From a virus: 40,359 nt of DNA. Shown here piece by piece: positions 30,409 to 36,611 of the stretch (position 1 is its first letter; each line of letters opens with the position of its first letter). The position numbers and the translations under genes are program-made. The notes under the pieces were generated by a model. It was not told the origin of the DNA, did not search any database, and worked only from the letters and a program-made list of their open reading frames with translations. The DNA lies in the IMG/VR virus record IMGVR_UViG_3300036851_000374, positions 1-40,359 of that record, one strand, 5' to 3'.

Positions 30409-31298
30409 GAATCAGCCTTCGCGAAAGACGGTTCTGGCGCGACATCAATCCTTTGGTTTGCAAGCCATGAATGGTCGCGCCATACCCGCCACAAATCGCG
30501 CAGCAATCGCTTTTCCATATAGCGCTGGCTGCGCAGATGCGCTTTCTTTTTTGGCCCATCCGCGAGCCGTTCATCTTCAATCAAGCGACGCTGCTTATAG
30601 ACTTCGTAATACGCACCGCGCTGCCGCATCAATGAAGTCCCCACGACAAACATGATCGCGCGGCGCCGCGGATTGAAGCCCATCTTGATCGCTTTATTCG
30701 CTTCAAGGCATCGGCGCTGACGTTCGCCATCAACGAGCCCGAGACCCATTCGCTTCCAGAGTTTCGCGACGCTCGCATAGCCGGATAAATCGCCGGTCTC
30801 GCCGATGATTTGTCCGAAGGTGCAAGCGGAAAGACCTTTCACAGTTTCGACCCAAGCATAAGCGGGCAATTGTTTCGCTTCGCGTTCGAGATCATGTTCG
30901 GCCATCTCGCGATGAGCGGAAATGCGCGCATGCGCATCCAACAATGGCAGCAGATATTTGTAAGCGCGCTCTACCTCCGGCTCGATACTGATCGCAATGA
31001 TTGCCGCCGCTTGGGATAGAGATTTATTTTTGAGCTTCTTTGCGGGAGGCTTACGATAAAGGGCCGCGAGTGATTGAACCTTTTTATAGAGCGCTCGACC
31101 GTTCTCTTTGTCGCCGTCACAGAAGCGCCGACAAATTGCCATCATTTGATTTTGCAGACGCAGTTCTGCGTTCTGAAAATCAAAACGCATGCGGTGATAT
31201 TCGCGGATGGTAGCGATACGGTCGGGCGCTACAGTCTCACCATGGGTAGCAGAGATGCCTAGGTCGCGCCCTTCCGTTTTGCTCGGTTCAAAGTTCAT
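30405..31298 (-). CDS. Transposase_20-domain protein (IS110-type C-terminal domain)
   Basis: A 297-residue protein. Residues about 152-240 (VKGLSACTFGQIIGETGDLS, then AKLWKRMGLG, ERQRR and PRRRAIMFVVGTSLM) follow the C-terminal domain of IS110-family recombinases. The preceding coiled-coil-like region (40-150) is also comparable. The N-terminal RuvC-like DEDD nuclease domain of IS110 enzymes is absent. It is coupled to the YqaJ nuclease by ATGA and lies just downstream of the hairpin array. It could be a domesticated DNA-junction-binding protein or part of an RNA-guided activity; neither is shown. Confidence 0.65.
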   Translation of the reverse strand: MNFEPSKTEGRDLGISATHGETVAPDRIATIREYHRMRFDFQNAELRLQNQMMAICRRFCDGDKENGRALYKKVQSLAALYRKPPAKKLKNKSLSQAAAIIAISIEPEVERAYKYLLPLLDAHARISAHREMAEHDLEREAKQLPAYAWVETVKGLSACTFGQIIGETGDLSGYASVAKLWKRMGLGLVDGERQRRCLEANKAIKMGFNPRRRAIMFVVGTSLMRQRGAYYEVYKQRRLIEDERLADGPKKKAHLRSQRYMEKRLLRDLWRVWRDHSWLANQRIDVAPEPSFAKADS

Positions 31299-31322
31299 TC
31301 ATACCTCATGATGAAAACGGTC

Positions 31323-31777
31323 GGATGCGACACAAGCAACGTGGATAGCACCGGTTTTGTGGTCGCACCCTTCCGAATAAATGCTCATGCGCGCAGATCG
31401 AACCTGGATAACACTCCTCGTTAATGGCACGCACGAGCAAAAAGGAAGTGAATACGCGGCAGCATTTGGGTGCTGGGTTGCAAGATTCACCGTGGCCGCC
31501 GCGCACCATTTGTTTGGGATAGCTCGTGCGGAGCACAGGAGGCTTGGATTCAACATTAGGTTGTTGGCGCGCACGAGCCGGTGAAAAGTTGCCTGCGATG
31601 GCAGGCGGCGGTAGGTTGACACTCGAACTTTGGCCATCGCGGGCGTGAAAAGGGCTCGTGTTGTGCGCAATCATGGCTTGGTAAAGAAACGTCCTTTCTG
31701 GCGCATACACGAGCGAAAAGGATGGTGCGCAGAAAGTCATACTCTGGGTAACATTCGTTGTAGGTTCTGCACACCAT
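31323..31777 (-). ncRNA. Array of seven tandem structured RNA hairpins
   Basis: Reading the minus strand, seven stem-loops follow one another about every 70 bases: 31777-31722 (13 bp), 31714-31654 (8+5 bp), 31640-31595 (8 bp), 31578-31522 (9 bp), 31504-31454 (10 bp), 31438-31383 (12 bp), 31370-31323 (13 bp, one bulge). Stems differ in sequence but keep pairing. Loops of about 20-40 bases share a motif near GTTAYCCAG, usually after a small inner hairpin. All six wobbles are G-U on this strand and would be A-C mismatches on the other. No convincing gene covers the 479-base gap. Confidence 0.75.
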
Positions 31778-32353
31778 TTATAAAATCGCCAGTTCGGCAA
31801 TCTGCTGTTCACTCAATTGATCCCTCACAGGATGATTTCCTTTGAGATGCTTTCGTACTCGATCAATGAATTCGGCGCGTATTTGGTTGCTCTGTGCCAT
31901 TTTTTGATAGAAGGCAAATGCGTCGTCGAGATCCTTTTTATGCGCATCGCCTAATTTGATTTGGCTATCCGGCAACGGGAAGTCATACCAGCGATTGTGC
32001 GCGATGTAGAGCAATCCAGCCTTTGATGGTGGGCCATCTGTCTTCCCTCGATTACTGGCCGCTAAAACGATGCTGCTACGCGTTTCGTGCGCAGCCATGC
32101 GCACAAGATATCTAGCGGCAATTGGGACTAATTCCCAAATGAGCGCTTGAGGTGGAATAGTTATGCAGCAATGTCTGATATCGTCGTGAACCCACTGCAT
32201 GAGCAAGGCGACGGATTTATCCCAATCGCCATCGCATTGCGCGACGGCGCGCTTGGCCATTGCCATGGGCGATTCCGTTTCTGTTTCTATTGCTTCATTA
32301 ACAATCTCACCCGCCAACGCCAAATCATCGATTCGTTCGTTTGCTGTTTTCAT
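31778..32353 (-). CDS. Hypothetical early protein, 191 residues
   Basis: MKTANERIDDLALAGEIVNE opens a largely helical protein with ESPMAMAKRAVAQCDGDWDK and WVHDDIRHCC motifs and a C-terminal AFAFYQKMAQSNQIRAEFID segment. It is the last gene before the RNA array: its TAA (31778-31780) directly abuts the first hairpin. I recall similar phage proteins of unknown role. A functional link to the array is possible only from position. Confidence 0.6.
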   Translation of the reverse strand: MKTANERIDDLALAGEIVNEAIETETESPMAMAKRAVAQCDGDWDKSVALLMQWVHDDIRHCCITIPPQALIWELVPIAARYLVRMAAHETRSSIVLAASNRGKTDGPPSKAGLLYIAHNRWYDFPLPDSQIKLGDAHKKDLDDAFAFYQKMAQSNQIRAEFIDRVRKHLKGNHPVRDQLSEQQIAELAIL

Positions 32354-32363
32354 AACTTTCCTT

Positions 32364-32570
32364 TCATAGAAACGCGAGCGCAGGCATCACACGAAAGAAC
32401 AAAAGAAAGAGAAGCAAGCCGATAATGCCAATCCAGCCGATGAGCCAATCGCCGAGATGGCGCTCTTCTTTCCAAGCGAGTTTGCGAAATCTTTCTGGCT
32501 CACGCCGCGGGAAGGCAAACCACTCTGGGCGAGTTGTCAGCAGGGAATAGCGGCCGATTTCGGGCTTCAT
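32364..32570 (-). CDS. Small C-terminally anchored membrane protein, 68 residues
   Basis: ATG 32570 is chosen by ATGA overlap with the gene upstream. A polar, Arg-rich N-terminal half (MKPEIGRYSLLTTRPEWFAF) precedes one strong transmembrane helix (LIGWIGIIGLLLFLLFFRVM). Unknown function; one of several membrane proteins in the early operon. Confidence 0.6.
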   Translation of the reverse strand: MKPEIGRYSLLTTRPEWFAFPRREPERFRKLAWKEERHLGDWLIGWIGIIGLLLFLLFFRVMPALAFL

Positions 32571-32848
32571 ATTGCCTCTACCTCCCAAGCGAAAGCCTCT
32601 CCAGTGGCGTAGCGACCAAGGCCACAATCAGCCCATATACCGCGTACACGAGACTTGATGATCTTGAGTGCATCTGGAGATTGATTGGTATGCTTGAGCC
32701 ATACGATTTCCCCGGAAACAAGTTCAGCCACTGTAAATTGTGTGTTGTTCCCGTAAACGTTCCGTTTGCCGAAACGTTTGATGTCATTGAGCCGAACCGG
32801 AAAGTTTGGGCCACGCATCAAAGGGGTCGCAGTAAATTCGGGTTTCAT
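32567..32848 (-). CDS. Hypothetical protein, 93 residues
   Basis: Start ATG 32848 overlaps the stop of the lipoprotein gene (ATGA); ATG 32854 is also in frame. The N-terminus MKPEFTATPLMRGPNFPVRL and a beta-rich body (TQFTVAELVSGEIVWLKHTN) ending in AFAWEVEAI. No family recognised. Confidence 0.55.
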   Translation of the reverse strand: MKPEFTATPLMRGPNFPVRLNDIKRFGKRNVYGNNTQFTVAELVSGEIVWLKHTNQSPDALKIIKSRVRGIWADCGLGRYATGEAFAWEVEAI

Positions 32849-33123
32849 GAACATGTCCTTGTCATCGAAGCGCGCTCAATCTGCCGCATGTCGAGCTCGC
32901 GCAGGAGCTCGCGCAGCATTTCGTTTTCTTGATTCGCTTCTTCCAGTGCATTCAAAAGCGTTTCGGCTTCTGCGGCGGTGAAAAAGATTCCGTACTCGGT
33001 GCCTTCCACTCTGGCTTCCATGGCGTCGGCTTTGCAGCCGCCGAGAAAGAGCAGCAGCACGATGAGCAGCGCCGCAGTCGCAGCGATTGCTTTTTCGAGC
33101 CAAGTGTTTTCATGCGGATTCAT
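32845..33123 (-). CDS. Small lipoprotein with coiled coil, 92 residues
   Basis: Starts MNPHENTWLEKAIAATAALL; the hydrophobic segment ends in the lipobox LFLGGC (Cys about residue 30). The mature part holds EYGIFFTAAEAETLLNALEE and a Glu/Leu-rich coiled coil. A lipoprotein in an early leftward operon could alter the host envelope. The start overlaps the upstream gene by 14 bases; an ATG at 33113 would give a non-sensible frame. Confidence 0.55.
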   Translation of the reverse strand: MNPHENTWLEKAIAATAALLIVLLLFLGGCKADAMEARVEGTEYGIFFTAAEAETLLNALEEANQENEMLRELLRELDMRQIERASMTRTCS

Positions 33124-33334
33124 GCAAGCCCTTTGCATCGCACCGACCAATGCACACTTCAAAGCCGCCGCGACCGCGACAGATGTCGCACCGCAGGTTA
33201 TCTTCGGGGTCGAGACAGCAGCACGTGTCCTCGCCGCAATCGTGGCCGCTATAACCTTCGCCGCCGCAGTGATCGCATTCCTCGTAAATTACTGTGCAGC
33301 AGTGGCAGCGCTCGCAGAATTCGTGTTCGTTCAT
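33110..33334 (-). CDS. Cysteine-rich DnaJ-type zinc-finger protein, 74 residues
   Basis: Contains repeated Cys pairs (CERCHCC, CDHCGGEGYSGHDCGEDTC, CDICRGR), including two CxxC(G/R)G.G motifs like DnaJ cysteine-rich domains. It probably binds two zinc ions. A DnaJ-like zinc domain encoded apart from the J-domain gene (22486-23133) in the same operon is notable. ATGA overlap upstream. Confidence 0.65.
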   Translation of the reverse strand: MNEHEFCERCHCCTVIYEECDHCGGEGYSGHDCGEDTCCCLDPEDNLRCDICRGRGGFEVCIGRCDAKGLHESA

Positions 33335-33624
33335 TGCTCTTCCGCCAAGGCGGTTTCCAGAATCTTCATGACGGCGTCGTAGCCGTTGCAGTCGTTTAGA
33401 TTAGTTAATGCATACTCGTATCCAAGTCGTCGAGCCGTCTTGCGTAGCAGGATTTTTTCTGCTTCGCTACCGCCGAATTTATTAAGTGCGCCGACTAGGC
33501 ACCAGCACACAGCGGCTGGACTACTCGAATGGACATCACGGCCCATTGCATCTACCCCGAAATGTACCTGCGTCCACTTACTCCTGTCTTGGAACAGCTC
33601 GTAAACTTGACGGATGGCGCTCAT
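33331..33624 (-). CDS. DUF6197-like protein, 97 residues
   Basis: The layout DRSKWTQVHFGVDAMGRDVH, then AVCWCLVGALNKFGG, then KTARRLGYEYALTNLNDCNG fits the DUF6197 pattern (KW.Q....D..G......A..WC..GAL). Function of the family unknown; frequent in phages and actinobacterial/proteobacterial mobile DNA. ATGA overlap downstream. Confidence 0.6.
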   Translation of the reverse strand: MSAIRQVYELFQDRSKWTQVHFGVDAMGRDVHSSSPAAVCWCLVGALNKFGGSEAEKILLRKTARRLGYEYALTNLNDCNGYDAVMKILETALAEEQ

Positions 33625-33917
33625 TGGGATTCCACTTTCGCGAGAGCGGCGCGGGCTTTATCGAGCGCGAAAACTAATTCGTCACCGTAGTCCTCTCCTG
33701 TTGCCAGCTCTTCTAGCAAGTCTTTCAGCGCCTCATACAACTCCGGCGCGGCGGCGATGAGGCGGGCGTTGGCTTGCGAAGTTTCTCTCCCGTAATAACC
33801 CGTACAAGAAGCAATTATCTTTTGCTGGGCAGCAAGTTCGCCGATACATATTCCGTCTTTTGATGGACCCCATGCATCGCATGTTTCCCATGGACCAGGT
33901 GTAAATTTCGTTTTCAT
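33621..33917 (-). CDS. Conserved small phage protein (FTPGPWE family), 98 residues
   Basis: MKTKFTPGPWETCDAWGPSK and QANARLIAAAPELYEALKDL are the hallmark blocks of a very common phage protein of unknown function. ATG 33917 overlaps the upstream stop (TGATG); a GTG at 33920 is also in frame. The C-terminus is an acidic helix. Confidence 0.7.
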   Translation of the reverse strand: MKTKFTPGPWETCDAWGPSKDGICIGELAAQQKIIASCTGYYGRETSQANARLIAAAPELYEALKDLLEELATGEDYGDELVFALDKARAALAKVESQ

Positions 33918-34075
33918 CACTCCTCCACTTTTTTGAGCAATGCGTGCAGCGCTTTAAGATCAAGCAGCGCATCAGGCGGGACCGGCACACCCGCACGTCG
34001 CAGTTCGCGTTTGATGGCGATTCTTTGCTGCCTCTCGAATCGCCTAATCGTTTGATCAATTGGTTGAGTATTCAT
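33917..34075 (-). CDS. 52-residue helical protein
   Basis: ATG 34075 (ATGA overlap with the gene upstream) to TGA 33917-33919. Product begins MNTQPIDQTIRRFERQQRIA; basic first half, then PPDALLDLKALHALLKKVEE. GGAGG within its last codons serves the next gene. Unknown function. Confidence 0.55.
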   Translation of the reverse strand: MNTQPIDQTIRRFERQQRIAIKRELRRAGVPVPPDALLDLKALHALLKKVEE

Positions 34076-34407
34076 CTTGGCAAGAGGATGTTGGAGCGCT
34101 TCACTTCGTGCAGATGGAACGTGAATTTGTGAACGTTCACGTATTCAGCTAGTGGCGGCAGATGCATCGCCATTTCCTCGATGTCGCCGAGCAAGCGATA
34201 GCGAGCGGTTGCGATTTCATTCCACGTTGGATCACGGTCAGCGCGGCTAATTGAAAGGTGCCAACCATCAGGCTCATTGGCGACAATGATGCGGCAACCA
34301 TTCATCATGAAAGCCTGTGCACCGACTTCAAGCAACATAGGCGGCAGAAGCGCGGCGAGGTCTTTGCGCTCGATGATAGGGACGCTAGTGTTGATACGAT
34401 CACTCAC
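34072..34407 (-). CDS. Hypothetical protein, 111 residues
   Basis: GTG 34407 is fixed by GTGA overlap with the 31-residue membrane peptide gene. MSDRINTSVPIIERKDLAAL is followed by a beta-rich segment (CRIIVANEPDGWHLSISRAD) and a helical stretch; pattern NGCRIIVANEPDGWHLSISR resembles small phage proteins of unknown role. Confidence 0.55.
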   Translation of the reverse strand: MSDRINTSVPIIERKDLAALLPPMLLEVGAQAFMMNGCRIIVANEPDGWHLSISRADRDPTWNEIATARYRLLGDIEEMAMHLPPLAEYVNVHKFTFHLHEVKRSNILLPR

Positions 34408-34499
34408 TGCGCAACTCCCCAAAGTGCGAATGCCACCGGCAGCGCGAAAGTGATTAGGGCCGCGCGCAGGGCGTTGGAATAGGCAGATAGATATTTCAT
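34404..34499 (-). CDS. 31-residue membrane peptide
   Basis: ATG 34499 overlaps the upstream stop (ATGA), and its own stop overlaps the GTG of the next gene (GTGA). The product MKYLSAYSNALRAALITFAL continues PVAFALWGVAQ and is one hydrophobic helix. The double coupling argues it is a real gene. Confidence 0.5.
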   Translation of the reverse strand: MKYLSAYSNALRAALITFALPVAFALWGVAQ

Positions 34500-34663
34500 T
34501 TGTGGCTACTAGCGCGCTCGCTGGCAACGCGCTGCAATTGTTCGGCTAACTTAGCCCTAGCTGCGTCAGGGGTATTCCCCCATCCATAGGTTCCGCAGCC
34601 TTTCATGGTTGCGCGATATAGGTGCCAGCCGAATGGCGTTTTTTTGATGCGCACGTTTTTCAT
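34496..34663 (-). CDS. Small basic protein, 55 residues
   Basis: ATG 34663 preferred (MKNVRIKKTPFGWHLYRATM) with AAGGG upstream; longer in-frame extensions overlap the neighbour. The pattern G.GTYGWG.TP..A..KL is like small phage proteins with a short beta-sheet. ATGA overlap downstream. Confidence 0.55.
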   Translation of the reverse strand: MKNVRIKKTPFGWHLYRATMKGCGTYGWGNTPDAARAKLAEQLQRVASERASSHK

Positions 34664-34665
34664 AA

Positions 34666-35118
34666 TCAGCACCCTTTCAGTAACCGCTGCAACAACTCGC
34701 ACCGCGTCTTGCGATCGTCATAAAGTTTCTCAAGCCTGCCTTCGTAGGTTCCCTCAAACGCGCCGCACTGCAGGTAATATTCCTGCACCTGCTCGAAGAT
34801 GGCGGCAACGCAACGCTCGGCGTGCTTACGCATCAAATCTTCCAGGTCGATGGTGAACGTGGTCATGGCGCCGCCGTAGTGTTGCGTGGCCTGCTTGCGG
34901 TAGCGGGCGAAGAGGGCAGTGAATTCGGGCAGAAAGTCTATGTGGTGATTCCCGCCGTACCACCAATTTGGGGCGACGTTATCAAGCAGATCGTCAACGA
35001 GCTGATCGTGAAGCCGCGATTCGGCCTCGGCGACGGCACGTGTCAGCGGTGGATGCGCGCGTTCGTACTCCTCGGTCGCGCCGACGACCATGGAGTTCTC
35101 GAGATTGTTTTGATTCAT
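34666..35118 (-). CDS. First gene of the leftward operon, 150 residues
   Basis: MNQNNLENSMVVGATEEYER opens an acidic, helical protein with WWYGGNHHIDFLPEFTALFA and a C-terminal basic helix. It lies about 60 bases downstream of the PL-like promoter, the position of lambda N, but it shows no Arg-rich antiterminator N-terminus. Function unknown. Confidence 0.6.
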   Translation of the reverse strand: MNQNNLENSMVVGATEEYERAHPPLTRAVAEAESRLHDQLVDDLLDNVAPNWWYGGNHHIDFLPEFTALFARYRKQATQHYGGAMTTFTIDLEDLMRKHAERCVAAIFEQVQEYYLQCGAFEGTYEGRLEKLYDDRKTRCELLQRLLKGC

Positions 35119-35176
35119 GATTTGTACTTTCGTGCTGTTGGCGATATTCGTCGAATTCTCCCACTGTCACGATGCC

Positions 35177-35205
35177 ATTGTCGCCGTTTCCGGCGATGAT
35201 GTCAA
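35177..35205 (-). promoter_or_regulatory. PL-like early promoter with operators
   Basis: On the minus strand TTGACA (35205-35200), a 17-base spacer and GACAAT (35182-35177) form a good sigma70 promoter facing the leftward operon. The spacer holds the inverted repeat TCGCCGGAAACGGCGA (35196-35181). Directly upstream of the -35 lies TCGCCATAAACGGC (35219-35206), identical to the sequence inside the PR-like promoter. Confidence 0.75.
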
Positions 35206-35219
35206 GCCGTTTATGGCGA
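35181..35219. promoter_or_regulatory. Repressor operators at the leftward promoter
   Basis: Two copies of a CGCC-N(4-5)-CGGC type site: 35181-35196 (perfect 6-base arms) and 35206-35219 (identical to 37010-37023). Repressor bound here would block RNA polymerase at the early promoter. Confidence 0.65.
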
Positions 35220-35248
35220 GGTTAGGACAAATTTTTTTCAGGTAAGCC

Positions 35249-35461
35249 TTAAAAGCCGCGTTTTTTAATTGGTTTGACCTCGATGTACCTCAGCGCTAAT
35301 TCCAGGTGCCCAGGCAAACTATACCGTCCGCCCTCCCACGCTTGATAAGTGCGCAGATTCACGCGCAAACGCTCGGCCATCTCTGACTGCGATAGCTTGA
35401 GCGCCGCGCGGCGGGATTTGAGTTCAGCGGCGGTCAAGGCGGCCACCTCGCAGTACGTCAC
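35249..35461 (-). CDS. XRE-type helix-turn-helix regulator, 70 residues
   Basis: GTG 35461 is fixed by GTGA overlap with the upstream gene; earlier in-frame starts only add an unlike, Arg-rich stretch. Residues 10-50 (TAAELKSRRAALKLSQSEMA, then ERLRVNLRTYQAWEGG) form an HTH_3 domain. It lies between the two early promoters, so it may be a second lysogeny regulator or a Cro-like partner acting on the shared operators. Confidence 0.7.
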   Translation of the reverse strand: MTYCEVAALTAAELKSRRAALKLSQSEMAERLRVNLRTYQAWEGGRYSLPGHLELALRYIEVKPIKKRGF

Positions 35462-35667
35462 TTTTTGACGATAATACCGCCTCCTACTCGGTCGCTCAGG
35501 TGATGCCCCTCTGGGCATCTCTCGAAAGCCTCGATGGCTTCTTTTTTGTCGGAGAACTCTCCGACCAAGGTGTTGCGACCTTCCACGCACTCTGGGGCGT
35601 AGAACTTGGCTACGTCGGGGTCCAACCCGACACGCCACAATGCATAACGTTTCGCTGATTCATTCAT
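35458..35667 (-). CDS. Hypothetical immunity-region protein, 69 residues
   Basis: ATG 35667 follows GAAAGGAAACTGAA. MNESAKRYALWRVGLDPDVA and KEAIEAFERCPEGHHLSDRV suggest a small alpha/beta fold. It is co-transcribed with the HTH gene downstream. A 20-base inverted repeat lies 38 bases upstream. Function unknown. Confidence 0.55.
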   Translation of the reverse strand: MNESAKRYALWRVGLDPDVAKFYAPECVEGRNTLVGEFSDKKEAIEAFERCPEGHHLSDRVGGGIIVKK

Positions 35668-35704
35668 TTCAGTTTCCTTTCGTTGTGGTGTGGTTCCAGC
35701 TTGG

Positions 35705-35724
35705 GCAGCCGTTTCAACGGCTGC
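35705..35724. repeat. 20-base inverted repeat upstream of the small immunity genes
   Basis: GCAGCCGTTTCAACGGCTGC has 9-base perfect arms around TC. It shares GCCGTTT with the operators at PL and PR, so it might be a further regulator site, or a leader hairpin in the mRNA for 35458-35667. Confidence 0.5.
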
Positions 35725-35879
35725 GCTGGCCGTGTCCAATTGCATGCCGGATTTTCTTAACTTACGGATGACTTGCCGGCGCGCGGCTGGTGTAACGTGA
35801 TTCGCGTATCATGAGGCTATGAACTCAACCACAACCACATTCCTAAACGAGAAACAAAGATTAATAATTTACTTGTTTA

Positions 35880-35903
35880 CTCTCGCCAGAAAAGATATGT
35901 CAA
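35880..35903 (-). promoter_or_regulatory. Possible promoter for the small immunity genes
   Basis: TTGACA is present on the minus strand at 35903-35898, with an AT-rich -10-like region about 17-18 bases on (GTAAAC/TAAACA). The gap 35668-35925 otherwise holds no convincing gene. The -35 is good and the -10 poor. Confidence 0.35.
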
Positions 35904-35925
35904 GGATTACTTTTTGCTGCAAGAG

Positions 35926-36324
35926 CTAGTTTTGAATGGCGACAACCTTGCCGCCTTGGGTGTAGACGAAATTGTACTGATCGACGTGATAGCCTGGATA
36001 ACGGTAAACCCATTGCTTGCTGGAGCCGTAGCCGGTAAGGGTTTGGTTGATGCGATCGGGGGCGCCCCACGAACAGCGCAGCGCGAGCTCGCTCATGCCG
36101 ACGTACACCTTGCGCTGACTGATCATCGACCAATCATAGCCATTTATCGCGCCGCGGCGCACGAGTTCGTCGCCGATTTGCCCCTTGGTTTGTTCGCTCA
36201 TCCCGCTGTATTCAAAGCCGAGTTCATTGCAAAGCTTCTCATTGCTCGTGGTAGCAATTTGCTCTATGGTGAGAGTGGCGCAGCCAGTTAGGAACAGGGC
36301 AAAGCCTATATTTGCAGTTTTCAT
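35926..36324 (-). CDS. Lipoprotein with BamE/SmpA-like domain in the immunity region
   Basis: A 132-residue protein with a signal peptide and lipobox (GFALFLTGC, Cys about residue 15). The mature part (about 60-130) has the G.P.R......G...W.Y......Y.F...GKV pattern of small BamE-like lipoproteins. Genes of this kind in a lysogeny module are often expressed from the prophage and can exclude superinfecting phages or change the envelope. That role is inference from position. Confidence 0.65.
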   Translation of the reverse strand: MKTANIGFALFLTGCATLTIEQIATTSNEKLCNELGFEYSGMSEQTKGQIGDELVRRGAINGYDWSMISQRKVYVGMSELALRCSWGAPDRINQTLTGYGSSKQWVYRYPGYHVDQYNFVYTQGGKVVAIQN

Positions 36325-36359
36325 ATGAAACGCACACTACTCGCCATTTATGGCAAAAG

Positions 36360-36611
36360 TCAAGTTTGATGAGTCAAAACCCGGCGCCAGAGCGCCAAGG
36401 TCAATGCTCCTGTATGGCCCGACGCGAAAGCCGGATTTTCGATAGCCAAACCAGTCGCAAAATATTTCACATTACGCCGACGATAAAAGACCACCGTCGC
36501 CATTCCCATGACATCTTTGCGGTTGTGTGGTTGGCAGAGCAAATCAATAAACTTTTGTGTTTCCTGATCGGTGAGTTCGCCTATTAGATGGAATGGCGGT
36601 TTAGCTGCCAC
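36360..36611 (-). CDS. Hypothetical protein downstream of the repressor, 83 residues
   Basis: GTG 36611 with AGGAAGGGG in front; overlaps the repressor gene by 11 bases. MAAKPPFHLIGELTDQETQK is followed by VVFYRRRNVKYFATGLAIEN, a beta-rich half. It is probably co-transcribed with the repressor. Longer in-frame extensions lie in the repressor gene and are Arg-rich nonsense. Confidence 0.55.
   Translation of the reverse strand: MAAKPPFHLIGELTDQETQKFIDLLCQPHNRKDVMGMATVVFYRRRNVKYFATGLAIENPAFASGHTGALTLALWRRVLTHQT

Noticed and set aside
31323-31777. CRISPR array or integron attC array
   Set aside because: Repeats are not identical; only pairing and a short loop motif are kept. There are no spacers of constant length, no attC core pairs and no cassette genes.
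31299-31812. Three overlapping minus-strand frames of 73-168 codons in the hairpin array
   Set aside because: All three frames are open for long stretches, none is coherent over the repeats, and pairing constraints explain the sequence better.
33111-33113. ATG 33113 as start of the gene after the DnaJ-type zinc protein
   Set aside because: It overlaps the stop neatly but gives a 57-codon Cys/Ser-rich frame; the frame from 33123 has a signal peptide, lipobox and coiled coil.
35819-35929. 36-codon + frame between the immunity genes
   Set aside because: No ribosome binding site, unusual composition, and it runs against the probable promoter and transcripts there.
35914-36291. 125-codon + frame opposite the lipoprotein
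   Set aside because: The minus-strand lipoprotein has a signal peptide, lipobox and domain pattern; the + frame is its shadow.
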